Origin: Syncephalis plumigaleata
Lineage: Eukaryota; Zoopagomycota; Zoopagomycetes; Zoopagales; Piptocephalidaceae
Direction of reading: 5' to 3'
NCBI GenBank assembly: GCA_025201365.1
Contig: JAIXMF010000004.1
Coordinates: 310,001 to 374,000, forward strand
DNA length: 64,000 bases
Both the position numbers and the translations under genes were made by a program. Of the stretch, positions 37,032 through 48,794 are shown in pieces; the first letter of the stretch is position 1; every line of letters begins with the position of its first letter. The notes under the pieces are model-generated. The model ran no database searches. It had not been told where the DNA came from and saw nothing but the letters and a program-made list of their open reading frames with translations.

Positions 37032-38825
37032 ATGAGTCGATTTATTGTATTACCCTACGATATTCTTTGTCGTATAGCGCTAGTGGCTCGTCCCACGGAT
37101 ATTGTCAGGCTAGCGATTACGTCGCGCGAACTACTCTTCCGTCTACTGAGCGACGAATCATTATGGCGTATGTTGTCTCGTAGACATTTCCCCGTCAGTC
37201 AACTGGAGGATGAATGGGCTCTTTGGTGCTTATTTGAACCAATGGGTGACACTATAACATTGCATATTAAAATCAGTCTCGACCAATCAGAGGTAACGCA
37301 GGTCAATATCGATGCGTTACGGATGTTTAAACGGCGCTACTTACTAAGTCTACACTGGCGTCATGGTCGACATCGTATCCTCGATATTCCCTATAACGGC
37401 CCGAGCAGAGAGAGCAACGATAGCAACAGCAATGATAGTAGTCCTAGTGTTAGTAGCAGTGGCAGTAATGGCAGTGGCAGTAATGGCAGTAGTGGCAGTA
37501 GTGGCAGTAGTAGCAACGGTAATCAACGCAGCCATCTAGCTTTGATTCAACAGAAACTAGGCTACACGCTACTCTACGATTTTGCCCGACGTCAACTATT
37601 AATGATGACCCATCGAGTGCCGAAGCAAGAAACGGAACAAGATAGCGAGACACTCACTCGTGTATTAACTGAAGTGATGAACCTACCGCAAGGCATGATC
37701 CCGTATCCGTATGCTACCGACGCCCAGTTGAATACATTCTTTATCACGCTACGCTGTCAGCGTATCGTCGAGTTGACATCGCATCTCGTACTCTATCAGC
37801 GTAATTGCCCCTCTCCTTTTTATTCGTGTCCCTTACCTGCTGAATCGAAAATTTGTGAGTTGCGCGATCGTTGGATGCTCATCCGCGACGGCAAACGTAA
37901 CACGAATTGGGCTTTGTTTGATTTGATGGAAAATAATGAACCTAATACTTGGAATTGGCGTCATATTTATAGTCATTGTCATCTCCAAGTATCACGTAAA
38001 TGGCAACGTACACTAAGTGGCAGTCCGTCTGAGAAAGTGACCCTTACACCCGCGAGTACCGCCACTAATGTTTCCACAGAAGTAATATCAAAATTAAGCC
38101 ATTTGGCCATATTCCGTATTTATCGCACACTGTCGAATGAACCCTCCCCCGTAAGATGGGATCTTCTCCGATTACGTAGCGGCACTCGTAAACAAATGAT
38201 ACTGCGTAGCGGTGAATTTGAACCGGAAGATCACGCAGGATTCCAGCGGAAATTAAAGTCTACCTGGCTGAAGAATGGCTCCGTACTACTGCAAAGCGGC
38301 GGTCATGGCAGTAAGATCAGTTGGCTGGCATTGCTATCGGTAACGCGTGCCCAACTAGTATGGGAGTACGTTAATCCAGGTGAACTAGTCATGAATTTCG
38401 CGGAATACGGATTCATCATACAAGGCATGTGTAAGCGTCATGTAATCATGGCGTCAAGTAACCCGACAATCCCCACCACGGCATCAACATCTTCGTCGTC
38501 ATCCGCATCTGGTGCTAGTCTACAATCGAATGCCATCGTTGAATTACAACAAATATGCCTGACTAATGGCACGATACTACGTCGACTCGCTTGCAATTGG
38601 TATTATCATCCGATTCGTATCATTGGCACGATGTGTCTAGTGGGCATGGTGGATAGCGATGGCAAGCACGTATGCAACTGTGTAGTAGATGTCGCTAGTG
38701 GATTGATTCTTTGTATTCTGGATATGCCCGTAGATAATCTTGAGAATATCAAGAACACCGTGGCCACTGGATATACGACTTTCAACGACGGTACACACAT
38801 GCGACTTTATGCTTTTGACTATTAA
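37032..38825 (+). CDS. F-box protein of unknown substrate
   Basis: Intronless, 597 codons from ATG 37032 to stop 38825, unusual among these intron-dense neighbours. Residues 5-50 form an F-box (LPYDILCRIALVARPTDIVR, LAITSRELLFRLLSDESLWR), the Skp1-binding module of SCF ubiquitin ligases. A Ser/Gly/Asn-rich tract follows (about residues 128-165, coded by AGTGGC repeats). The remaining 430 residues show no named repeat family, though the alternating W/R blocks (TWNWRHIYSHCHLQVSRKWQ; SWLALLSVTRAQLVWEYVN; GTILRRLACNWYYHPIRIIG) hint at a beta-propeller-like substrate domain. A target cannot be named. Confidence 0.8.
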   Translation: MSRFIVLPYDILCRIALVARPTDIVRLAITSRELLFRLLSDESLWRMLSRRHFPVSQLEDEWALWCLFEPMGDTITLHIKISLDQSEVTQVNIDALRMFKRRYLLSLHWRHGRHRILDIPYNGPSRESNDSNSNDSSPSVSSSGSNGSGSNGSSGSSGSSSNGNQRSHLALIQQKLGYTLLYDFARRQLLMMTHRVPKQETEQDSETLTRVLTEVMNLPQGMIPYPYATDAQLNTFFITLRCQRIVELTSHLVLYQRNCPSPFYSCPLPAESKICELRDRWMLIRDGKRNTNWALFDLMENNEPNTWNWRHIYSHCHLQVSRKWQRTLSGSPSEKVTLTPASTATNVSTEVISKLSHLAIFRIYRTLSNEPSPVRWDLLRLRSGTRKQMILRSGEFEPEDHAGFQRKLKSTWLKNGSVLLQSGGHGSKISWLALLSVTRAQLVWEYVNPGELVMNFAEYGFIIQGMCKRHVIMASSNPTIPTTASTSSSSSASGASLQSNAIVELQQICLTNGTILRRLACNWYYHPIRIIGTMCLVGMVDSDGKHVCNCVVDVASGLILCILDMPVDNLENIKNTVATGYTTFNDGTHMRLYAFDY

Positions 38826-39115
38826 ATAAACCATATAACATTGCTGTAATAGTTGTAGCTGTTGATAAGCTATTTGTGTATACATATGCATATATGTCAT
38901 GTTGTTTTTATAATGGATTAAATGTATCTCATTGATCTTACCAATTGAATCGTAGCAATGGCCGCAACTAATTCATTGATTTAAACCATTTTATGTTTTT
39001 CAACCAATAGTTTGCTTCTCTCTCTCTCGCTCTCGCTCTCTTTCACCGGCTACTGTTACTAGTTCCTTACGCCACCGCCAATATCGTCACCACTATCGCC
39101 ACCGCCGCCAACAAC

Positions 39116-41672
39116 ATGGACGATCTAATTCCCGTGGTGAACAAGTTGCAAGATGTATTTAATACAATTGGAAGCGATCAAATTGATTTACCGCAAATTG
39201 TAGTAGTCGGGTATGTAATAATGAGCAGTTACGTGTAAAGTCGCTATACTACGGTGTCTCTACTTGCGACGTTGACATTCATTCTACTAACACGGTCTTT
39301 GCTTCTTTTTTTCGTTTGTTAGATCACAGTCAGCGGGCAAATCTTCAGTCTTGGAGAATATTGTTGGTCGTGATTTCTTACCTCGAGGTAGCGGTATTGT
39401 TACACGTCGTCCACTCGTGTTGCAGCTCGTCAATCTACCGGGTCCGGCGGTGCCTAGCGATATCAGCCCGACAGAAGCAAAATCGACGCCAGGCATCGAG
39501 GAATGGGCCGAGTTCCTTCACTTGCCGGGACAAAAGTTTACGCGTTTCTCGGATGTTCGCGATGAAATAGAACGGGAAACGGCGCGTTTGGCCGGTAGTA
39601 ACAAAGGCATTGTACGCCAGCCAATCCATCTAAAAATCTTTTCGTCGGGTGTCGTCAATCTCACGCTCGTCGATCTGCCAGGCCTAACGAAAATCCCCGT
39701 GGGCGACCAACCCACCGACATCGAGAAACAAACGCGTGCACTTGTACTCGATTTCATCTCCAAACCGAATAGCGTCATTCTCGCCGTGAGTCCCGCCAAC
39801 GTTGATCTCGTCAATTCGGAAAGCTTGAAACTGGCCAAAGAGGTTGATCCCGAGGGCAGACGCACCATTGGTGTACTCACCAAAGTAGACCTCATGGACG
39901 CGGGCACCAATGCACTCGACATGTTGACAGGACGTGTCTACCATTTACGCCTTGGTTTTATCGGTGTGGTGAATCGTAGTCAACAGGATATCTCCACGAG
40001 TAAGCCCATTGATGCGGCGTTACAACACGAGCGAGACTTTTTCGCCTCACATCCAGCGTATCGTTCCATCTCGAAACGATGCGGCACCGAGCATTTAACG
40101 AAAACTCTGAATCAAATCCTAATTTCACATATTCGCGAACGTCTACCCGACATTAAGGCACGATTGAACACTCTGATCAGTGCCACGCAACAGGAGCTAC
40201 TCTCGTATGGTGATATCAAATTTATCGATCAGGAGCATAAGGGCACGCTAGTGCTACGATTATTGACCAAGTTCGCCAATGATTTCAACTCATCGGTCGA
40301 GGGTACCTCCTCCGAGATCACTACCACCGAACTAAGTGGCGGTGCACGTATCTATTACATCTTTAACAATATATTTGGCACGGCTCTCGACTCGTTATTA
40401 CCGTGTGGCAACCTGACCTCGCACGACATTCGTACGGCTATTCGCAATTCGACGGGTCCGCGTCCCTCCCTATTCGTCCCCGAGATCGCTTTTGATCTAT
40501 TGGTGAAGCCTCAAATCCGTCGCTTAGAACCGCCCAGTCTACGCTGCGTCGAGCTCGCCTATGAGGAACTCGTGAAGATATGTCACATCTGCGGTAATCG
40601 TGCCGAACTACGACGTTATCCAAAATTCCAGGCAAAACTTATTGAAGTCGTGACAACACTACTACGCGAACGACTCTCGCCCACCTCTGAATACGTGGAA
40701 AGCTTAATTTCTATTCAACGCGCCTACATTAACACGAATCATCCCGATTTTATTTGTGCCACCCAGCAACTTGTACTAAACGATAGACGTGGCGATAAAA
40801 AGAAACGCACCTCCGATCGAGGTAATAAACGGGTAAGTGCTATTCTACTACTTCTTGAACACATAGACACGAAACTAGATTACCCTACTAAATGACTGAT
40901 TCCATTGTTGATTAGGCTCAAACACTCCCATCGGGTATCAACGGTCTAGATGCAGCTTCCGCACATTTAGGCAGCGATTCGGAGGATCGTGATGAACGTC
41001 GTCATCCTCGTACTCGTGATGCACCGCACTCTTCGCCTGCCTCCGAACCGCACGCCTCTCAACAAAGCGGCGACTTTTTGAACTACTTTTTCGGTAATCG
41101 GCCCACTGGTCGTCCAAGTGACATGTTGAACACTGGTCACGATGCTGCCACCAAAGAGATGATTATGCCGGGTAAGGTGCATGATCCAACAGCGATACCT
41201 GAAATGGTAAGTTAACAAACAAGCTACTTTTATTGTTTCATTTGGGTAATAACAAATGCTCTAACTAATCAATCCACTAGAAATCATTGTCCATTTCCGA
41301 GGATGGACCTCAATTGACAGATCGTGAAGAGGCTGAAGTACAATTAATTCGTAAGTTATAATGTGTACTTACTTTCTATAATCATAGCGTATACTAATAA
41401 TAAGCTGTAATTGGTTAGGTTCATTGATTACATCCTATTTCAATATCGTACGTAAATCCATTCAAGATTTGGTACCAAAAGCGATCATGCACTTGCTCGT
41501 AGATCAAACACGCGATGCCGTGCAGAACCGACTAGTGGCTGCGTTATATCGTGAAAATATATTCGACACGCTACTTCAGGAGGATGAAGCGATTGCCGCC
41601 GAACGTGCTCGTTGCCAGAGCATGTTGGATGTGTATAATCGTGCATTTAGCATTATTAGTGAGGTCATTTAA
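39116..41672 (+). CDS. VPS1: Dynamin-related GTPase, Vps1/Dnm1 type
   Basis: Membrane-remodelling GTPase for vacuolar/endosomal sorting and peroxisome or mitochondrial fission. The first exon is [20 protein letters not shown] then [12 protein letters not shown], spliced to [20 protein letters not shown] (P-loop). [11 protein letters not shown] (switch I), [15 protein letters not shown] (G3) and [10 protein letters not shown] (G4) follow, then middle/stalk sequence and the variable insert ([19 protein letters not shown] ... [10 protein letters not shown]). The GED ends the protein: [40 protein letters not shown], then [15 protein letters not shown], stop 41672. There is no PH or proline-rich domain, as in Vps1. 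Five exons, about 680 residues. The insert GDFLNYFFG resembles Vps1/DNM1L B-inserts. Vps1 rather than Dnm1 is favoured, not proven. Confidence 0.92.
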
Positions 41673-41822
41673 TAGTCTCGAAATGATAGATATGAATGAT
41701 TCAACATAAATAACATAAATAACAATAAATTAGGAACTCGATGAAATTATTTCTTGTTTAATTATATCTGTAATCATCATCATTATATCATTCATAATAA
41801 GCGTGTCTATCCTTGTAAACAA

Positions 41823-44177
41823 CTACTCGAGTGTAATATCCATATCCCAATCTCTTAACAATGAAGAGTCATTATCGAATAGGGTTGGCTCGCTATAAAA
41901 CGCCATTGCCGGTGTCTTTTTAATACGTCGATTGTTTCAGCATCGAATAACTATTGCATCATATATGAATTAGTTAGTAACGCTGTATTACATTACTAGT
42001 AAAGAAAGAATGACATTCACTTACCGTTGAATAAGTATGATCTACGAAATCCTCTAAATCATAGGATGGCTTGTTAAACTGCTGTGAGAATATTTGACTC
42101 AATGTTGCAACATTAGAATAGTAATGCTGATCCAATGCCTACAATATAATCATATAGTACCGATTAGTATACAATTATTATTATTATTATTATTATTGTC
42201 ATTCATCCTACCTGTATCTCCCATAATGAACTATCGATGGCCTGACATTTAGCCGGATCTACCTCGTCATATATATAAGGATCGCCATCGATACTACTGA
42301 TGGTTAATGCTAATAAGAATGAATAAATGAATGAATGAATGAATAAGTTATGTTATATGTGTGCACTAGCAATCTTATGTGCTTACCATTCTGCTCATTT
42401 TGACCTGGTACACGATGAATAAGCACGATACATGAGGGATGTTGACGAAGTAGATTATAAATGAATGGGATTATAATGGCAACACCCGATGGTGGTGCTG
42501 CCAAACTTAATCGAGCCATACGCTTGATAAAGGCAGCCACCAAATAGGATGGAATATGACTGGATACATTATAGAAGATTAGATTAGCTCATCTCGTATT
42601 TCTATCCCTCGTTTAATGTAGAACTTGCTAGTCAAACTTACGTGGAGGCAAGGAAGATCGCGGCTAAACGGAAAAATCGTGCACGATACTTGACATGCAT
42701 AAGATTACGATCGAATAGAGCGTATAATTTCTTGTAAAAGTCGGGATATTCCCTAGATAGCATAATCAATTGATTGATATTAAAAGTAACTAGATTCACT
42801 TACAATTTATGCTGATGTATTAGTGTAAACAGGCCATTCAATGCCAATAGACTAATGGCACCACCTAATAATAATAATAAACAAGATAGGATAGAGTAAA
42901 TGCTCTGTTTTCTACTAATAAGCAAAATGAAATCATTTACCTGCATTATAGGAATCGGTCAAGAAATCCATTAATAGCGTTGGTTGTGACATGAATGGAA
43001 TAAGTCGTTTATGCATCATTAGTAATATTTTACGATACAATTCCAATGTGAATGGCAATCTCAAATAGGATAACCAACAGGATTCGAATGCTTTCTTATG
43101 TGCCTTTAACTGTAATAGTGGATGTTGTCGTTTCTCATCTTCCTTACGAGTTGATTCTAATCATGATCGAGTGAGTCAGTCAGTCAATCCTGAATGATTC
43201 TATGGTTTAGATTGACTCACCCGCGAATGACACGTCAGTCCAGAAAGTATTGATACGCGAGTCATCAGAGGGGAATACACGTAGACGTTCGAGTACCAAA
43301 TAGCCATTATCGACTAGTATCTGAATATTGGATCGTGAACCATCTATTTGTCGTTTCTACATGTCATAATTAACATCATTGTAGCTATATCCATATTTAT
43401 AGTTGTTTATTACCTTTGCTATAGCAGCTTCATGTTCACTCTGTAGACCTGATGCCGTCTTAAATAGATCAGCCATGAGTAGGAATCCTTGATAGCGTAG
43501 ATCGTCATATTTCAAATGATATTTATCCTCGAATGTTCGTAGTAGATTCTCATCAAGTGATTTGGCATTTAGAATAGTAGAGATGACCTTTCCGTATAGT
43601 TTAGCCGCAAATATATAACGTTTCTCTAGATTACTCATATAGGCCGATTCTGCTCGTACCAATAGCAACAGCGTATCAAGAGCAATAAGCTGTAGTGCCA
43701 CCTGTTTATGACTTAATAGCTCGACCAATCGATCGACAAATAGGCCATATTGCGCTAGTAGCCAGTCGGCCACGGTAGCTTGTGCCGAGTCAGCAGGTGC
43801 GATTTCCTTAAGTACAGGTATATCGTTTTGCTTTAATAAATCGACGAATAAACGACCAGTGGATTGCACGGTAGCATGCACTACTCTACTGCTTTATGCT
43901 ATATCAATAGCTCTATTAGTATTGCAGTATTACTACTATTGCTATTGCTATTATACACTTACTCGACATAGTTCTAGTAGTGTAGAATATTATTGAGATT
44001 ACGTTTACTCTCGCGTACTTGCTGAACCAACAAGCGAGCCTGCTCAATAGACTCGGCATAATCGGAATCAGTCGACTATATGTGCTAGTAGTATTAGTAA
44101 CATGTATTTGCTTGCTTATTACTAGGAATAGTTACCGAGATAACTAAACGTTTCCGTTTTAACTCTTGATTGACCAT
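41823..44177 (-). CDS. NOC4: Nucleolar complex protein 4 (Noc4/Utp19), reading frame disturbed at both ends
   Basis: Partner of Nop14 in 40S ribosome maturation. Starts MVNQELKRKRLVIS at 44177. The CBF/Mak21-like body is clear: DTLLLLVRAESAYMSNLEKR, RINTFWTDVSF, HKKAFESCWLSYLRLPFTLE, KILLMMHKRLIPFMSQPTLL, GAISLLALNGLFTLIHQHKL, YPDFYKKLYALFDRNLMHVK and RFFRLAAIFLAST, then LVAAFIKRMARLSLAAPPSG. At least nine exons. Two anomalies: the second exon has an in-frame TAG at 43974-43976 after ESKRNLNNILHY, and the final exon shifts frame near 41940 between LFDAET and RRIKKTPAMAFYSEPTLFDN. The intact frame ends LRDWDMDITLE at 41823. Either base errors in the assembly or a decaying copy could explain this. 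Confidence 0.88.
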
Positions 44178-44414
44178 GATAGCAAGCAATAACGAAAAGT
44201 AAAGTAAAAAGAAAGCGGAAGATTTTATTTTTTATTTTTTTATTTGGTGAATCAAATTGCTATTAATTATCAATTGACCTACCACTTCTTTTCTTATTGA
44301 TCGACGAATCCTCTTCTAATTCAAGCTAGAGCAAAACAATCTATTCATAAGTTGCTCGAGCGAGTAGATTATATACACCGATCTAGGGGAATTCAACACG
44401 ACTACACGACCATA

Positions 44415-45288
44415 ATGAATCGTGCACTATTACGATCAGTCTCGCGTTCACCGAGCTGGTTAAGGCCAACTAGTATTCTAACGGCATCTCATAGTATTCG
44501 CTATGAATCATCAAACCAGAGCGGTATACTTGGATGGTTCCGTCGTGGTAAAGACACGGCAGAAGAGAAATCAGAGACACCGGCAACTAATGAGGAAGCA
44601 ACGACCACCACTGCCACTCAATCTAGTACTACTGAGGAAATAAATGCTACAACTACTACTACTGGTACTAATGCTGCTACGGAAGAGTCAGATGGTAATG
44701 ATATGGAATGGGCATCTCCATTAGAGACACGTACACCTGGTTGGATGGAAAAGTAAGTAGCTGACTGTGTCATGTTAATATTGTCATGACATGTTCTAAT
44801 CGATATTTCTTTAGATTATACGCTACACCAAGTGAAACTGATATTGAATCTATTAATACTGCCGTTCAAGAAGCCATTAAAACACATCATCGATCGGGTG
44901 AGGCGGCACTGTCCAACTGGAAAGAAGTGCCACTACGTCCACTACGATTCAAGTATGAGGTAATGAATAGAGGATATTCATGATAGATATAATGATCATA
45001 TTAATGAGATCATGTTGTTAGGTGACCGTACAAGCCATGAATGCCTGTCATACCCGACTACCTAATCGTCTTCTATCGAATATTGTCACGGGTAATGATC
45101 TGGCACAAGCACTCCATGAGCAAGCCGTGGCCACCACACCTAATATGCATTTAGCACAACCGGCGAATATAGAGCATAAAGTGGCACGATTCTACGAAGA
45201 GAAGGTCGAGGAACTACCGCCCAATCTTACGTTTATCAAGTTTAACAAGCAGGCTAAACGTGAGGTTAAGAAAGTTATCCCTGCTTAA
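44415..45288 (+). CDS. Mitochondrial large ribosomal subunit protein mL50
   Basis: Three exons, about 250 residues. The start MNRALLRSVSRSPSWLRPTS at 44415 is a clear mitochondrial presequence (Arg/Ser-rich, no acids). A Thr/Ala/Glu-rich linker follows, then WASPLETRTPGWMEK spliced to LYATPSETDIESINTAVQEA. The mL50-like helical core is NWKEVPLRPLRFKYE, TVQAMNACHTRLPNRLLSNI and GNDLAQALHEQ. The C-terminus has a basic tail (FNKQAKREVKKVIPA), stop at 45288. The identification rests on the NWKEVPLRPLRFK and LPNRLLSNI blocks matching the mL50 pattern; sequence identity in this family is low. Confidence 0.7.
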
Positions 45289-46008
45289 AATAAAGCGTGC
45301 TCTATCTTGTTTTTATTACAAATGAATAGCAATCTATACATGTACAACTAGTGAATATCTATAAAATAGTAGATAGAATATTCGGATGTCCCATCCAATA
45401 TTGACGAGTACAAGTGGTGCGTTCTTTGAATTATAATCATATAATATGTGCGGTACTTTTATTCATTTTCCTATAAGCTCCGCTTAGTATTAGCACATCA
45501 ATGATTGGTTGATGTGCACACGCTAGTATCATCATCGTCGTCGTCGTTGTCGTCGTAGTAGTCAAGTCTGCGCATGCCATCAACACCGCTATTATGCACA
45601 CATACACACACACCACACACACACGCATATGTACGACCATCACTGTGTAATGTGTAGACCTTGTCCTAGTGCTTCATATCATTTTACCTTCCTCCTCCTC
45701 CCTTCTCTTCTCTTCATCATCTCATCTGGTTCACCACACGCGTCTCCTTTCATTCATACTTGCACTTTGAATAGTTTACCATCTCTACTGTTACTACTTG
45801 TGTTGTACCTGTTCTATTGCTCGATTCTCGTTGATAGTAGCGTCTGTTGCTTATTATAATTCCACTAGTATACTATACTCATCTCTTACAACGTGTTATT
45901 GTCCCGACAAGGATAACACATATTATTTCTATTACTATTACTATTATTATTACTGCAACTATATTAATAAGGGTTGCTTCGTAGCATAGCTAGTATCTTT
46001 CCTTTATC
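45289..46008. other. Intergenic region, septin 5' flank
   Basis: About 720 bp. It contains (TCG)n near 45530-45555, CA repeats at 45598-45625, CT-rich tracts (45690-45725) and a (TTA)n tract at 45926-45950. CT-rich tracts just upstream of a start are common in fungal promoters. No gene is supported. Confidence 0.5.
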
Positions 46009-48396
46009 ATGCCTCTTGTAAGTAACTATTTGTAGAGTCATCTGTGTAAACGACTAACCACGTTTGTTATTACACTATTATTGCTGCTATGGTCACTCTA
46101 GGAATATGCACTTCAACATCGGTAGGCAATATCAATTGTATTACACTGATATAGATGCATTAACAATATATATATACATATACATATATATATATATATG
46201 CTAAATAGGGGTCGATTCCCAGATCCTGGACCATGGAAGATACCTCAATCGATAGAGGTAGAATTGACCGATGAAATCGGTATTGAGGCCCTACCCAAGC
46301 AGACTTATGAACGTACACGTAGACGTCCATTTGTCTTTAATATCATGATTGCCGGTAGGTTACTACTGCTGCTGTTATTACTATTTCTATTACTGATTAT
46401 ATGAATAATAATCGTATCAATAGGTGAAACGGGTCTAGGCAAGACTACCTTTATGAATACGCTCTTTAATACGGATCTTACCGAGGATATATTGGCTAAA
46501 GTGCCACAAGATACCAAAACCGTATCTATAGAACCAAAATACTATGGTAAATAGATATACATAGATATACATATACATAATATACTAGTAGCTAACTGAT
46601 GTTATAAATCATAGAACTATCCGAAAATGGTGTCACCCTTAATTTAACTGTAATCGATACACCAGGCTTCGGTGATCAATTGAACCGCGAGTCAAAGTAA
46701 TTAGATAATAACTAGTCCACACAATGATGTACCACGACACTTACCTCTATCCCTTGTTTATCTAGTCTCTTGCCTATTGTCGAGTATATTGACGAGCAAT
46801 TTGATGCCTATCTCAAAGCGGAACGTAGTCCCAACTTCCGTATGGCCATTCCCGATACACGTGTCCATGCGTTGCTTTATTTTATCACACCGACTGGCAG
46901 TAGGTAAGTAGTAGGAATGCTATATGCATGCATATATATATGTATCTATGTATGTATATGTGTATGTATCACTAACAATGCTCATTAGATTAAAGGAGTT
47001 GGATATCGAGTTTCTAAAGACACTCTCCAAGAAGGTCAACGTCATTCCTATTATTGCCAAGGCTGATACGTTGACACCAAAGGAGCGTACCTCCTTTAAA
47101 CAATCGGTAATAACTCATATGCAAGCGTATAGGATACCATTGCTAACCATCATAACGATAATGACATACATACCTGCACCCGTAAATGTATAGATCCTCG
47201 GTGACATTAGTCGTTATAACATTCCTATTTATCCAACTGCATTTACTGATGAACAAGAAAACATTCAGGATATCGAGGTGAGTAACTAGTCAAACCTTGC
47301 TATCTAATTGGCCACCAACTCATTATATGTGTATGTATGTATGTGTCTATTACTATTATAGCAATATATCCCATTCTCAGTGATTGGTAGTGATCGTCTC
47401 GTTGAAGTAAATGGCAAAAAAGTACGTGGCCGTATCTATCGTTGGGGTACAGTAGCCGGTAAGATATATTATATATAGAGAAGAGATCCATCTATCATCA
47501 TCTAACAGTTGAATTGGCTAGTTGAAAACGACGCACACTGCGACTTTGTTCATTTACGTCGCATGCTAATGGATACATGTCTGGCTGATTTGATCGAGAC
47601 CACGCACACCCATCATTACGCCAACTATCGTGCTGGTCAGTTGCGCGCCAACGGACGACGTGAATCAATCCTCGCCTGCGATGATGCCTACGAGACACGT
47701 ATTGAGGCGACCAAGCAAAGCATGGTTGATGAAATGTTCCGCAAGGAAGAGGATATGCGCAGTGCCTTTGTGCAAAAAGTCCGCGAAAAGGAGGCCGCCC
47801 TACGTGAGCGTGAGGAGCAACTGATTGCTCGTCGTACGCAAATGATGACGGAACTCGAAGAGCAGAAGCGTATGCTTAATGAAGAGGAACGAGAATTGGA
47901 CGCGTTACTCAATCAGCGTAATCTATTATACGGGTAAGTGTGATCGTGCTTTAACTAAAACAGAAAGGGAAAGAGAGAGAGAGGGGGGATAGTGAATAGT
48001 AGCAATGGTGATGTCGGAAGTCGTGTATAAGCTAGCTATACAGGAATTACTATATGATAGTATCAATGGATCAGTACATATATATATCTATATCTATATA
48101 TACTATTGTGAATGGGCTATTTCTTGTTAGACATTGGTGTTCACGTTTGTATTATTATTATTGTTGTTCTTGTTGTTGTTGTGGGGCGTCCGTTTCTTTT
48201 TTGGTCTATTTTTTCTGTATTTTACAGGGTTCGCGGTGCAAAGCGTTTTCTATAATGACAATTACACGTTTCTGAACCAACTTTACGCATGACTTGCATG
48301 CATCTATTTCTCATTCCATTTTATTATATATCTATCTATATATACGTATATCGTATATTCCACAGGTCCACGAAGAAGATATTCGGCAAGAAATAA
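46009..48396 (+). CDS. Septin with C-terminal coiled coil
   Basis: GTP-binding filament protein of the cell cortex and division site. The start is split over tiny exons: MPL (46009-46017), EYALQHR (about 46102-46121), then [21 protein letters not shown]1 is [17 protein letters not shown]3 is [11 protein letters not shown]4 is [10 protein letters not shown]. The septin-unique element reads [10 protein letters not shown], then [21 protein letters not shown] coiled coil follows ([39 protein letters not shown]). The last coding exon is 48366-48396 (STKKIFGKK), after a 430-nt intron. A second possible acceptor inside that intron (near 48227) would give the tail VRGAKRFL. About 400 residues, Cdc3/Cdc12-like by the coiled coil; the exact paralogue is unresolved. 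Confidence 0.92.
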
Positions 48397-48794
48397 TCAT
48401 AATATCTCAGCTATACCCGCCCGTCCAATGGTGATCCGTTGATGTCGTCCGTCTATTCCTATCCTCTTTATTCGCTAGTGTATCCCACGATCGACCACGC
48501 GGTGCTGTCTCTACTCTTTGGCTATGATCATTAGTTTCTAAATTGATATGTTCACTTAATAAATAATATATGCTAACGGTGATAGTCACTGGATGGCACT
48601 AGTAAATCTCTATATACGAATACACATCATGCATATAGAAATATAGATACAATGATTACTATAGCAATTGTTTCTTCTTTTCTCTCTTTCTTTATGTCTT
48701 TATTACAATGTTTAATGATCTTTTCTCCTTTCTAATGAGTAATACGATTCATAATCATCATTATAACTATGAATTATGCATGTGCGTATTATAA
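48397..48794. other. Tail-to-tail intergenic region between septin and tafazzin
   Basis: About 400 bp of AT-rich 3' flanks with TCTTTC runs near 48690. No gene is supported. Confidence 0.5.

Noticed and set aside
46201-46222. B-box-like GGTCGATTCC as a tRNA gene
   Set aside because: No matching A box or cloverleaf; the sequence encodes the GRFPDPG segment of the septin.
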